Shown here: piece by piece, positions 20,098 through 28,281 of the stretch
Position numbering within the stretch: the stretch's first letter is position 1
Layout: each line of letters opens with the position of its first letter
From: Ramlibacter lithotrophicus
GTDB lineage: Bacteria > Pseudomonadota > Gammaproteobacteria > Burkholderiales > Burkholderiaceae_C
DNA length: 64,000 nt
Reading direction: 5' to 3'
NCBI RefSeq assembly: GCF_012184415.1
Contig: NZ_VTOX01000001.1
Coordinates: 248,001 to 312,000, forward strand
Position numbers and translations under genes: made by a program
Notes under the pieces: model-generated
Told to the model about the DNA's origin: nothing
The model's database searches: none
The model's input: only the letters and a program-made list of their open reading frames with translations

Positions 20098-20994
20098 ATG
20101 ATGAAGCTTTCCCTCGGCCCACTGCAGTACTACTGGCCGCGCAACACGGTGTTCCGCTTCTACGAGGCGATCGGCGCGACGCCGGTCGACATCGTCTACC
20201 TCGGCGAGACGGTCTGTTCGCGCCGCCACGAATTGCGCCTGGCCGACTGGCTGGAGATCGCCCGCAAGCTCGCCGAAGCCGGCAAGGAGGTCGTGCTCTC
20301 GACGCAGGTGCTGCTGGAATCGGGCAGCGACGTGGCCACCATGCACAAGGTCGCCGGCAACGGCGAGTTCCTGGTCGAGGCCAACGACATGGGAGCGGTG
20401 CAGCGCCTCGCCGGCAAGGCGCCCTTCGTGGCCGGGCCGCACCTGAACATCTACAACCAGCCGACGCTGCAGTGGCTGGCCGGGCTGGGCGCCAGCCGCT
20501 GGGTCATCCCGCTCGAGATGAAGCGCGACGACCTGGCGCTGCTGCAGCGCGAGCGGCCGGATGGCCTGCAGACCGAAGTCTTCTCGTACGGCCGCATGCC
20601 GCTCGCGTTCTCCGCGCGCTGCTTCACGGCGCGCCACCACGACCTGCCCAAGGACGACTGCCGCTTCAGCTGCATGGAAGATCCCGACGGCCTGATGCTC
20701 AGGACGCGCGAGGGCGAGCAGTTCCTGGTGCTCAACGGCATCCAGACGCAGTCCGCGCGCGTCTACAACCTGGTCGACCAGCTCGCGGCCATGGACGAGA
20801 TCGGCGTCGACGTGGTGCGGCTGAGCCCGCAGTCGATCGACACGCAGGACGTGATCGCCGTCTTCGACGCGGCGCGGCGCCGCGCCATCGCCCCGGCCGA
20901 AGCCGTGCGCAGGCTGGAGGCGTTGATGCCCGCCGCCGGCTGCAACGGGTACTGGCACGGACGCGCCGGACTGGAGCAGGGCGCGCCGGCGTAG
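20098..20994 (+). CDS. ubiV: O2-independent ubiquinone hydroxylation protein UbiV
   Basis: 298 residues, U32 family. C40, C174, C188 and C192 (GETVC, then ARC and CRFSC) correspond to the four 4Fe-4S ligands of E. coli UbiV. Partner of UbiU in anaerobic ring hydroxylation. The start has two adjacent ATG codons; the first is used. The next gene begins three bases after the stop. Confidence 0.92.
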   Translation: MMKLSLGPLQYYWPRNTVFRFYEAIGATPVDIVYLGETVCSRRHELRLADWLEIARKLAEAGKEVVLSTQVLLESGSDVATMHKVAGNGEFLVEANDMGAVQRLAGKAPFVAGPHLNIYNQPTLQWLAGLGASRWVIPLEMKRDDLALLQRERPDGLQTEVFSYGRMPLAFSARCFTARHHDLPKDDCRFSCMEDPDGLMLRTREGEQFLVLNGIQTQSARVYNLVDQLAAMDEIGVDVVRLSPQSIDTQDVIAVFDAARRRAIAPAEAVRRLEALMPAAGCNGYWHGRAGLEQGAPA

Positions 20995-20997
20995 GGC

Positions 20998-21615
20998 ATG
21001 GACCACGGTGAGCGGTTCAACAGCATCAGTCACCTGATCGGCGCGGCGCTGGCCCTGGCCGGCGGATCGGCGCTGGTGGTGCTCGCGGCGCGGATCGGCG
21101 ATCCGTGGAAGATCGTCAGCTTCAGCATCTACGCGGCGATGCTGTTCGCCCTGTACGTCTTTTCGACGCTGTATCACGGCACCCGCGGACGGGCCAAGGC
21201 GGTGCTGCGCAAGTTCGACCATTGCAGCATCTACCTGCTGATCGCGGGCAGCTACACGCCGTTCGCACTGGTGTCCCTGCGCGGCGCGTGGGGCTGGTCG
21301 CTGCTGGGGACGGTCTGGGGGCTGGCGATCGTCGGCGTGGTGCAGGAACTGTGGCTCGCGCGCGGGGCGCGCATGCTGTCGATGGCGATCTATCTCGTCA
21401 TGGGCTGGCTGGCGCTGGTCGCCGCCTGGCCGCTGTGGATCGCCCTCCAGCCCGAGGGCTTTGCCTGGCTGCTCGCCGGCGGTGCCTTGTACACGGCCGG
21501 AATCGTCTTCTACGTGCGCGACCGCACGGTGCGCCACGGGCACGGCATCTGGCACCTGTTCGTGATGGGCGGCAGCACCTGCCATTTCCTCACGGTGCTG
21601 CTGCACGTGGCCTGA
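20998..21615 (+). CDS. Hemolysin III / TrhA-type membrane protein
   Basis: 205 residues with seven hydrophobic segments. Family motifs are ERFNSISHLIGA at the N-terminus, STLYHG near residue 60, FDHCSIYLLIAGSYTPF near 78 and the C-terminal IWHLFVMGGSTCHF; the Ser/His/Asp residues form the metal site of this progestin-receptor-like family. In E. coli TrhA affects membrane energetics. Sitting between ubiV and ubiT suggests co-expression with anaerobic quinone synthesis, but a direct role is not known. Confidence 0.88.
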   Translation: MDHGERFNSISHLIGAALALAGGSALVVLAARIGDPWKIVSFSIYAAMLFALYVFSTLYHGTRGRAKAVLRKFDHCSIYLLIAGSYTPFALVSLRGAWGWSLLGTVWGLAIVGVVQELWLARGARMLSMAIYLVMGWLALVAAWPLWIALQPEGFAWLLAGGALYTAGIVFYVRDRTVRHGHGIWHLFVMGGSTCHFLTVLLHVA

Positions 21616-21640
21616 AGGTGCGAAACTGCAGGAAAGAACC

Positions 21641-22156
21641 ATGGAAACATCGACCTCCCACCTCGTCCCGCCGCCGCTGGGGGCGCTGCTCGGGCGCCTG
21701 CCCGCCTATCCCGGCTCCGTGATGCTGGTGGCGGCGCTCAACGTCGGCCTGGCCGACCAGTTGCCGGAGGACGTTCGCCAGATCCTCGCCGGCAAGAAGC
21801 TGCGGATCCACGTGCGCGACGCCCAGCTGACCTTCGACTTCACGTGGTCGGGCAGCGGCTTCGCGCCGCGCAGCGCCGGTGGGCCGGTGGACCTCACCAT
21901 CGGCGCCAGCGCCTATGACTTCCTGCAACTGGCGCAGCGGCGCGAAGACCCGGACACGCTGTTCTTCAGCCGGCGCCTGTCGATGGAAGGCGATACCGAG
22001 CTGGGGCTGGTCGTGAAGAACACGCTCGATGCGCTGGAGATGCCGGTGCTCGAATGGCATCGCTGGGCCCCGCATCGCGTCCTGGCGCGGCTCGCACCGC
22101 ACTGGCGCGGGCCCGGCATCGGGCCGCGCCGCCCGGGCGAAAGCCGCCCGGAATGA
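21641..22156 (+). CDS. ubiT: Ubiquinone biosynthesis accessory factor UbiT (SCP2)
   Basis: 171 residues with an SCP2 lipid-binding fold: GKKLRIHVRDAQLTFDFTW, DLTIGASAYDFLQLAQRREDPDTLFFSRRL and GDTELGLVVKNTLD. UbiT binds the hydrophobic quinone intermediates during the O2-independent pathway and replaces UbiJ. It lies in the ubiUV operon and overlaps ubiX by four bases. The Pro/Arg-rich tail after residue 150 is probably flexible. Confidence 0.9.
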   Translation: METSTSHLVPPPLGALLGRLPAYPGSVMLVAALNVGLADQLPEDVRQILAGKKLRIHVRDAQLTFDFTWSGSGFAPRSAGGPVDLTIGASAYDFLQLAQRREDPDTLFFSRRLSMEGDTELGLVVKNTLDALEMPVLEWHRWAPHRVLARLAPHWRGPGIGPRRPGESRPE

Positions 22157-22749
22157 GCGGCGCGGCGGCCGCGCGGCGGCGCATCGTCCTGGCCATCTCC
22201 GGGGCCACCGGCGCGGTGTACGGCGCGCGGCTGCTGCAGGTGCTGCAAGGCAGCCCGGGCATCGAGACCCACCTGGTCGTCTCCGATGCCGGCTGGCGCA
22301 ACCTGGAGATCGAACAAGGGCTGGCGCGCGAGGCCATCGAGGCGTTCGCCCACCATGTGCACGACGTGCGCAACATCGGGGCCGCCATCGCGAGCGGCTC
22401 GTTCCACTGCGACGGCATGGTGGTCGCGCCGTGTTCGATGCGCACGCTGGCGGCGGTCGCGCACGGGCTGGGGGACAACCTGATCACGCGCGCGGCCGAT
22501 GTCATGCTCAAGGAGCGGCGACGGCTGGTGCTGATGGTGCGCGAGACGCCGCTGAACCTGGCGCACCTGCGCAACATGGTGGCGGTGACCGAGATGGGCG
22601 CGATCGTCGCGCCGCCGCTGCCGGCTTTCTACCTGCGGCCGCAGAGCGTGCAGGACGTGATCGACGCCAGCGTGGCGCGGGTGCTGGACCTGCTGGACGT
22701 GCCGCACCAGTTGTCGGGCCGCTGGTCGGTCGCGGCCGGCGAGGATTGA
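22153..22749 (+). CDS. ubiX: Flavin prenyltransferase UbiX
   Basis: 198 residues, typical length. Flavin-binding GATGAVYGARLL near residue 14, the SGSFHCDGMVVAPCSMRTLAAVAHG segment and the late family motif RETPLNLAHLRNM are present. UbiX joins dimethylallyl phosphate to FMN to make prenyl-FMN, the cofactor of UbiD, which follows at once. The ATG overlaps the ubiT stop (ATGA). Confidence 0.93.
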   Translation: MSGAAAARRRIVLAISGATGAVYGARLLQVLQGSPGIETHLVVSDAGWRNLEIEQGLAREAIEAFAHHVHDVRNIGAAIASGSFHCDGMVVAPCSMRTLAAVAHGLGDNLITRAADVMLKERRRLVLMVRETPLNLAHLRNMVAVTEMGAIVAPPLPAFYLRPQSVQDVIDASVARVLDLLDVPHQLSGRWSVAAGED

Positions 22750-24237
22750 ATGGGATATCGCGACCTGCGCGACTTCATCGCGCAACTGGAAGAGGCCGGC
22801 GAACTGCGGCGCATCGCCGAGCCCGTGTCGCCGCACCTGGAGATGACGGCGATCGCCGACCCGGTGCTGCGCGCCGGCGGCCCGGCGCTGCTGTTCGAGC
22901 ACGCGACCGGCCACGACATGCCGGTGCTGGCCAACCTGTTCGGCACCACGCAGCGCGTCGCGCGCGCCATGGGCGTGGCCGACGTGCGCGAGCTGCGGGC
23001 CTTCGGCGAAGTGCTGGCGTCGCTGAAGGAACCGGAAGCGCCCAAGGGCCTGAAGGACGCGATGGGCCTGGGCAGCCACCTGCTCAGGACACTGTGGAAC
23101 ATGGCGCCGCGCGAAGTGCGTTCGCCGGCGTGCCAGGAGATCGTCCGGGAAGGCAATGAAGTCGACCTGGCGCGCCTGCCGGTGCAGTACTGCTGGCCCG
23201 GTGACGCCGCGCCGCTGATCACGTGGGGCCTGGTCATCACGCGCGGGCCGAACAAGCCGCGCCAGAACCTGGGTATCTACCGCCAGCAGGTGATCGCGCG
23301 CGACAAGGTGATCATGCGCTGGCTGGCGCACCGCGGCGGCGCGCTCGATTTCCGCGAGCACTGCATCGCCAATCCGGGCCAGCCGTATCCGGTGGCCGTG
23401 GCGATCGGCGCCGACCCGGCGACGCTGCTGGGAGCGGTGACGCCGGTGCCCGATGCGCTGTCCGAATACCAGTTCGCAGGCCTCCTGCGCGGCAGCAAGA
23501 CCGAAGTCGCGTCGGCCCTGGGCAGCGGCCTGAGCGTGCCGGCCGGCGCGGAGATCGTGCTGGAGGGGCACATCCAGCCGGACCCAGGCCACCCGAGCGG
23601 CTTCGAGCACGCGCTGGAAGGCCCGTTCGGCGACCACACGGGCTATTACAACGAGCAGGCGTCGTTCCCCGTGTTCACGATCGACCGCATCACGATGCGG
23701 CGCGACGCCATCTACCACTCCACCTACACCGGCAAGCCGCCCGACGAGCCGGCGGTGCTGGGCATGGCGCTCAACGAGGTGTTCGTGCCGTTGCTGCAGC
23801 GGCAGTTCCCGGAGATCCTCGACTTCTACCTGCCACCCGAGGGCTGCAGCTACCGGATGGCGCTGGTGCGCATCCGCAAGGCCTACCCCGGGCATGCGCG
23901 GCGCGTCATGATGGGGGTGTGGAGCCACCTGCGGCAGTTCATGTACACCAAGTTCATCGTCGTGGTCGACGAGGACGTGGACGTGCGCGACTGGCGCGAG
24001 GTGATCTGGGCGATGACGACGCGGATGGACCCGGCGCGCGACACCATGCTGGTGGAGCACACGCCGATCGACTACCTGGACTTCGCGTCGCCGGTGAGCG
24101 GCCTGGGCAGCAAGATGGGGATGGACGCGACCAGCAAGTGGCCGGGCGAGACCCAGCGCGAGTGGGGCCGGACGATCACGATGGACGCGGACGTGACGAA
24201 GCGGGTGGAGGGCATTCTCGCGTCACTGGGGCTCTGA
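22750..24237 (+). CDS. ubiD: 4-hydroxy-3-polyprenylbenzoate decarboxylase UbiD
   Basis: 495 residues, close to 497 in E. coli. Visible: the N-terminal [20 protein letters not shown], the prenyl-FMN region [10 protein letters not shown], the [14 protein letters not shown] stretch with the catalytic acidic residues, and the C-terminal [11 protein letters not shown]. It removes the carboxyl group in ubiquinone synthesis. It starts immediately after the ubiX stop, so UbiX and its client are made together. Confidence 0.94.
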   Translation: MGYRDLRDFIAQLEEAGELRRIAEPVSPHLEMTAIADPVLRAGGPALLFEHATGHDMPVLANLFGTTQRVARAMGVADVRELRAFGEVLASLKEPEAPKGLKDAMGLGSHLLRTLWNMAPREVRSPACQEIVREGNEVDLARLPVQYCWPGDAAPLITWGLVITRGPNKPRQNLGIYRQQVIARDKVIMRWLAHRGGALDFREHCIANPGQPYPVAVAIGADPATLLGAVTPVPDALSEYQFAGLLRGSKTEVASALGSGLSVPAGAEIVLEGHIQPDPGHPSGFEHALEGPFGDHTGYYNEQASFPVFTIDRITMRRDAIYHSTYTGKPPDEPAVLGMALNEVFVPLLQRQFPEILDFYLPPEGCSYRMALVRIRKAYPGHARRVMMGVWSHLRQFMYTKFIVVVDEDVDVRDWREVIWAMTTRMDPARDTMLVEHTPIDYLDFASPVSGLGSKMGMDATSKWPGETQREWGRTITMDADVTKRVEGILASLGL

Positions 24238-24258
24238 CGGCGCACGCTGGACAGCCGA

Positions 24259-24412
24259 ACGCAGAAGCCGCGGAAGTTTCGCAAAAGCCGCGAAAGAACA
24301 GCCTGAAAATTGATGCGTCGGTCCGCGGCGTATGCGCAATGGCTGCAGGTCACCGCGCCGAAACATCAATATCTTTTTGCGGTTTCTGCGCAGCCTTTGC
24401 GGCTTCTGCGTT
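24259..24412. repeat. TTTGCGGCTTCTGCG inverted-repeat element, copy 1
   Basis: Left arm 24259-24298 and right arm 24371-24412 are inverted copies of a ~40-base sequence built on ACGCAGAAGCCGC and TTTCGCAAAAGCCGCGAAA; ~72 bases lie between. It separates ubiD from the convergent operon. A second copy sits in the same kind of place at 59423-59545. A bidirectional terminator role is inferred. Confidence 0.7.
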
Positions 24413-24425
24413 CGGATGTCCGCCT

Positions 24426-26339
24426 TCAAGCGGCCGCAGTCGCGCCGGCTGAAGGCAGGAAGGCATCCGAGAAGCACGCGTCCTCGCCCAGCCCGTGCGC
24501 CAGGAACGCCGGCACGGCCGTCTCCACCATCTTCAGCGACCCGCACACGTACACCTCGAAGCCGGTGAGGTCGCCATGGTCGGCCAGCATCGCCTCGTGC
24601 ACGAGGCCGGTGCGGCCGGTCCATCCGTCTTCCGGCTGTGGCTCGGACAGCACCGGGATCACCTCGAAGTTGGGGTGCTCGCGCTGCCACTGCTGCGCCG
24701 CTTCGAGCAGGTACAGGTCGGCTCGCCGGCGAACGCCCCAGTACAGGCGCATCGGCCGCTGCACGCCGCGGTGGAACGCGTCCTCCAGGATGCTCTTGAC
24801 GGGCGCGAAGCCCGTGGCGCCCGCGATGAACAGGATCGGCTTGCTGCTGTCCTGCAGGCTGAAGCTGCCAAGCGGTCCCTCGAAGCGCAAGGTGTCGCCG
24901 ACCTGCATCGCGTCGAACACGTGGCCGGTGAAGCGGCCGCCCGGAATCCGGCGCACGTGCAGTTCGATGTGGTCGCGCTGGTGCGGCGGGTTGGCGAACG
25001 AGAAGGCGCGCCGCTGGCCGTCCTCCAGCACGATGTTGATGTACTGGCCCGCCGTGAATTCCGGCGGCGCGCCATCGGGCGCGACCAGCACCCGCATCAC
25101 GTCGGCGGCCAGCAGTTCGAGCGCTGCCACCCGTCCGGTGCGCAGTTCGAGCGCGCCGGCCGGCGCCGCGACCAGGCCCTCGACTTCGATCACGACGTCC
25201 TCGGCCGGGACCGCGCAGCACATGAGCGCCTTGCCCTGCGCCTTGAGCGCGTCCGGCAGCGCGCTGCGCTGGTACGGCAGGTGCTCCACCCGCCCGTGTT
25301 CCACGCTGCACAGGCACTTGCCGCAGCCGCCGTTGCGGCACTCGTAAGGGAGCGCGAGGCCCTGCCGCAGGCCGCCTTCGAGCAAGGTCTCGCCTTCGCG
25401 CAGGTGCAGCTGGGTGGCCGCGCCGGCGGCACCGTGCACGACCACCAGCCGCTCGCGGCGCGCGCCGCGGCGGAACCTGGGTGGCAGCCACGGGAGGAGG
25501 ACCAGCAGCGCGGTGCCGCCGAGCGCGAGCGCCCAGACCTGTCCCATCGGCCACGCGTTGATCAGCGGGAAGAGCGCGAGGTAGAACCAGTCGAGCTGGA
25601 CGCTCGTCACGGCGCTGCCCAGGTCGGCGGCGCCGCCCTGGCTGCCGACCGGCTGCGCCAGCGACAGCGCCAGCAGCGTCGCCAGCAGGCTCCACACGAT
25701 AGCCCGCGGCGGCGTGGTCCGGGCCTTGGGCACGCGCTGCACGTGCACCCACATCAGCAGCAGCACCAGCAGCGGCAGGCCGATATGGACGAACGACAGC
25801 AGGGAGAAGAAGCGGTCCCCCACGCTGCCGGCGTAGATGAAGTTGCGCATCAGCGTGCCGCCGAAGCTCGGTAGCCAGTCGAGCCACTCGAAGCTGCCGA
25901 CGATGACGAACTGCGCCAGGCGGTCCCAGGGCAGCATGTAGCCGTTGATGCCGGAGGCGTAGACCATCCAGATCAGGATGACGCCGGTGAACCAGGAGAA
26001 CCAGCGGAAACCGCGGTAATGGCCGAAGGCGAAGTGGCGCAGCAGGTGGACCAGCATCGTGACTACCATCGCGTCCGAGGCATAGCGATGCACGCTGCGC
26101 AGGATGCCGCCGGCGAACCACTGGCCGTGCGTCAGCGCCTCCACCGAGGCGTACGCCTCCGCGACCCCGGTTTCGAAGAACGCGTAGAGGTACAGCCCGC
26201 TCGCCCCCACCACCCAGAACAGGAAGAAGCTCATGGCCCCCAGGTGGTACAGCGGATTGAGGCGGTCGCCGAAGGCGCGGTTGAACACCGCTTCGGCCTG
26301 CATGAACGCCCATTGCAGCAGGGCCTGCAGCTGCTTCAT
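24426..26339 (-). CDS. Cytochrome b / 2Fe-2S ferredoxin / flavin reductase fusion
   Basis: 637 residues in three modules. Residues 1-285 resemble the b6-type N-terminal half of cytochrome b; H84, H98, H185 and H199 form two pairs spaced 14 residues, enough for two hemes b. Residues 298-385 are a plant-type 2Fe-2S ferredoxin (CRNGGCGKC: C334, C339, C342, plus C374 or C375). Residues ~390-637 are a ferredoxin-NAD(P) reductase module (RAFS 444-447, GATGFAPVKS 507-516, VYVCGSLKMVE). The chain could pass electrons between NAD(P)H and quinone or a partner oxidoreductase. It ends the nine-gene operon and overlaps the previous gene by four bases. Confidence 0.85.
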   Translation of the reverse strand: MKQLQALLQWAFMQAEAVFNRAFGDRLNPLYHLGAMSFFLFWVVGASGLYLYAFFETGVAEAYASVEALTHGQWFAGGILRSVHRYASDAMVVTMLVHLLRHFAFGHYRGFRWFSWFTGVILIWMVYASGINGYMLPWDRLAQFVIVGSFEWLDWLPSFGGTLMRNFIYAGSVGDRFFSLLSFVHIGLPLLVLLLMWVHVQRVPKARTTPPRAIVWSLLATLLALSLAQPVGSQGGAADLGSAVTSVQLDWFYLALFPLINAWPMGQVWALALGGTALLVLLPWLPPRFRRGARRERLVVVHGAAGAATQLHLREGETLLEGGLRQGLALPYECRNGGCGKCLCSVEHGRVEHLPYQRSALPDALKAQGKALMCCAVPAEDVVIEVEGLVAAPAGALELRTGRVAALELLAADVMRVLVAPDGAPPEFTAGQYINIVLEDGQRRAFSFANPPHQRDHIELHVRRIPGGRFTGHVFDAMQVGDTLRFEGPLGSFSLQDSSKPILFIAGATGFAPVKSILEDAFHRGVQRPMRLYWGVRRRADLYLLEAAQQWQREHPNFEVIPVLSEPQPEDGWTGRTGLVHEAMLADHGDLTGFEVYVCGSLKMVETAVPAFLAHGLGEDACFSDAFLPSAGATAAA

Positions 26340-27784
26340 CGGGTGGCGGCCTCCGGCATCCTGGCGCCGACCGCCGGACGGCGCATGGCGCGCAGCACGA
26401 CCACCACGAACAGCAGCCCGCCGACGATGGCGATCGCGCCGCCCAGTCCCATCAGGCCCATGCCGGCGATTTCAGCCGGCGTGCGCAGTACCTGCTCGGC
26501 GCCCGCGACCTTGCGCTGCACGCCGTAGCCGCCGGACCATACCAGGCCGGTGATGTGCATCAACTGCCCGGCGGCGTACAACCAGGGCTGGCTGGTGGCC
26601 AGGCGCCCTTGCGGCGCCTGGTAGCCCAGCGCCGGCAGCAGCTTGTAGACCAGGCCCATCAGCGCCAGGGTCACGCCGACGATGCAGCCGTGGTAGTGCG
26701 CCGGGATGCGCACGTTGCTGCCGTTGATGAAGATCCCGATCACGCCGCCCGCCGCGAACAGCACCACCGAAGACAGCAGGGCCGCGCGCAGCGGCCGCGC
26801 GACGGCATCGGCTCGCGGCGCCGAAGCCAGCGCGACGACGACGGCGAGGGCCACCGGCAGGATCGCCACGCCGCCACCCAGGCGCATGGCCCAGGTCAGC
26901 AGCGAGCGGTGTTCCACCGACGCGATGTCGTGGGCGACGTAGGCCCAGGGCGTGACGAACACGCTGGCCATCGCCAGCCCGAACATCAGCACCGTGACGC
27001 GGGGGGTGAGCGGGATGCGGCCGCCGCAGTCATTCGCCAGCCACAGCCAGGCGGCCAGCATCAGCAGCGTCCACGTGAACTGCAGCACGTGGCCGCCGCC
27101 CCAGAACAGGATCTCGTAGTAGGCCTTGCCGCCGAGGTCGCCCGGCAGCACCGCGTACGACCAGCCGAAGGCCAGCAATGCGACCGCGGTGGAAACGGCC
27201 GCGGCGTTGAGGCCGAAGCGCAGCGCCCCGCGGCCGTCGAACTGCAGGCCCAGCCGCGGCGCGTTCAACAGGCTGACCAGCACCAGGACGCCCACGCCGG
27301 CCGCGAACAGTACCAGGCCGCCCATGAACAGCGGGCTGGTCAGCACCGGGATGTAGTTGGCCATGATGGCCTCGCCGGTGGAAAGGAAGGGTGACAGGGC
27401 CATGCCGCCCGCACCGGCGCCGGCCAGCGCGAGCGCCGACCACTGCCAGCCCAGCCGGGCGCGCGAGCCGTTCAGGCTCCACAACATGCCGGCCAGCGCC
27501 ATGAACCAGACCAGTACCGACAGGTCGACGTGCACCACCAGCGAAACGTGGAACAGGTCGGCCACGGGCAGCAGCGTGTTGATGCCCGGCGTGCGCGAGA
27601 GCACCAGCAGGACCGAGAACAGGCCGGAGCCGATCAGCGCGGCCAGGCCGAGCCAGAGCCAGCCGCGGGCCAGCGCCAGGCGCTCGTCGCGCGGCACGGC
27701 CACGCTGTAGTCGGCGCCGGCCAGCACGGCCGGCAACGGCAGGCGGGCGTCCGGGGTGAAGGCAGATGCGGGCAATGCGCTCAT
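26336..27784 (-). CDS. Divergent heme-copper subunit I, altered metal site
   Basis: 482 residues with about 12 hydrophobic helices. My manual alignment to heme-copper oxidase subunit I gives H85 (low-spin heme), H232 in GGGHVLQF (metal B), H285-D286 where oxidases have HH, and H363/H365 in AHYHG (hemes). So one metal-B histidine appears to be Asp, and the position four after H232, Tyr in A- and B-type oxidases, is Phe. Such changes are found in nitric oxide reductases of this superfamily rather than O2 reductases. No CuA or cytochrome c subunit adjoins; the neighbours are cytochrome b fusions. Often labelled cbb3-type subunit I, but it lacks CcoO/CcoP partners. Confidence 0.78.
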   Translation of the reverse strand: MSALPASAFTPDARLPLPAVLAGADYSVAVPRDERLALARGWLWLGLAALIGSGLFSVLLVLSRTPGINTLLPVADLFHVSLVVHVDLSVLVWFMALAGMLWSLNGSRARLGWQWSALALAGAGAGGMALSPFLSTGEAIMANYIPVLTSPLFMGGLVLFAAGVGVLVLVSLLNAPRLGLQFDGRGALRFGLNAAAVSTAVALLAFGWSYAVLPGDLGGKAYYEILFWGGGHVLQFTWTLLMLAAWLWLANDCGGRIPLTPRVTVLMFGLAMASVFVTPWAYVAHDIASVEHRSLLTWAMRLGGGVAILPVALAVVVALASAPRADAVARPLRAALLSSVVLFAAGGVIGIFINGSNVRIPAHYHGCIVGVTLALMGLVYKLLPALGYQAPQGRLATSQPWLYAAGQLMHITGLVWSGGYGVQRKVAGAEQVLRTPAEIAGMGLMGLGGAIAIVGGLLFVVVVLRAMRRPAVGARMPEAATR

Positions 27785-28281
27785 GACAGCGTGATACCTC
27801 CCTTTTCCGCGTCGAAGTCGATGACCAGCACCTGGGCCGGCTTCAGCGTCACCGTCGCTTCGCGCGTGTGGTTGAAATCGGCACCGGCCTTGTCGCGCAG
27901 CCGCACCGCGATCCGGTGCTGCCCGGCCGGCACCTGCAGCCGGTGATAGACCGAGGACGGGCCGTCGCGCGACAGCCCCGAAGGAACGGCTTCGTGCCGG
28001 TACACGGTGGCGCCGTCCAGGACGACCTCGATCGCCACCGGCGCGCGTTCGCGCTGGCACTTCATCGGGGTGCGCATGTTGGGTGCCAGCTTCGCCAGCT
28101 CCTCGGCGGTATGGGGCCGGCATTCGGCGACCCGTTGCCCGTGGTGGATGAAGCTCACCTTGACCTGGGCCTGGCCGGGGGCCAGCGGGCGGTAGCTCGG
28201 CCAGGTGGAGAAGACGCCGATCACCAGCGCAAAGAGTCCATACAGCAGGACCTGGCCGGCCCAGGTCATCGCGCGGGTCAT
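27781..28281 (-). CDS. Anchored periplasmic protein of unknown function
   Basis: 166 residues. One N-terminal membrane helix (about 7-26, VLLYGLFALVIGVF) is followed by a ~135-residue soluble domain that should lie in the periplasm. It has two cysteines (in AECRPH and PMKCQRE) and beta-strand-like patterns near the end (HRIAVRLRDK, TREATVTLKPAQVLVIDFD). I do not recognise the family. Four-base overlaps with both neighbours show it is translated with the cytochrome b and heme-copper subunits, so an assembly or structural subunit role is likely. Confidence 0.75.
   Translation of the reverse strand: MTRAMTWAGQVLLYGLFALVIGVFSTWPSYRPLAPGQAQVKVSFIHHGQRVAECRPHTAEELAKLAPNMRTPMKCQRERAPVAIEVVLDGATVYRHEAVPSGLSRDGPSSVYHRLQVPAGQHRIAVRLRDKAGADFNHTREATVTLKPAQVLVIDFDAEKGGITLS

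Noticed and set aside
26336..27784. cbb3 oxidase subunit CcoN
   Set aside because: No CcoO, CcoP, CcoG or CcoS lie nearby, and the metal-B site differs.
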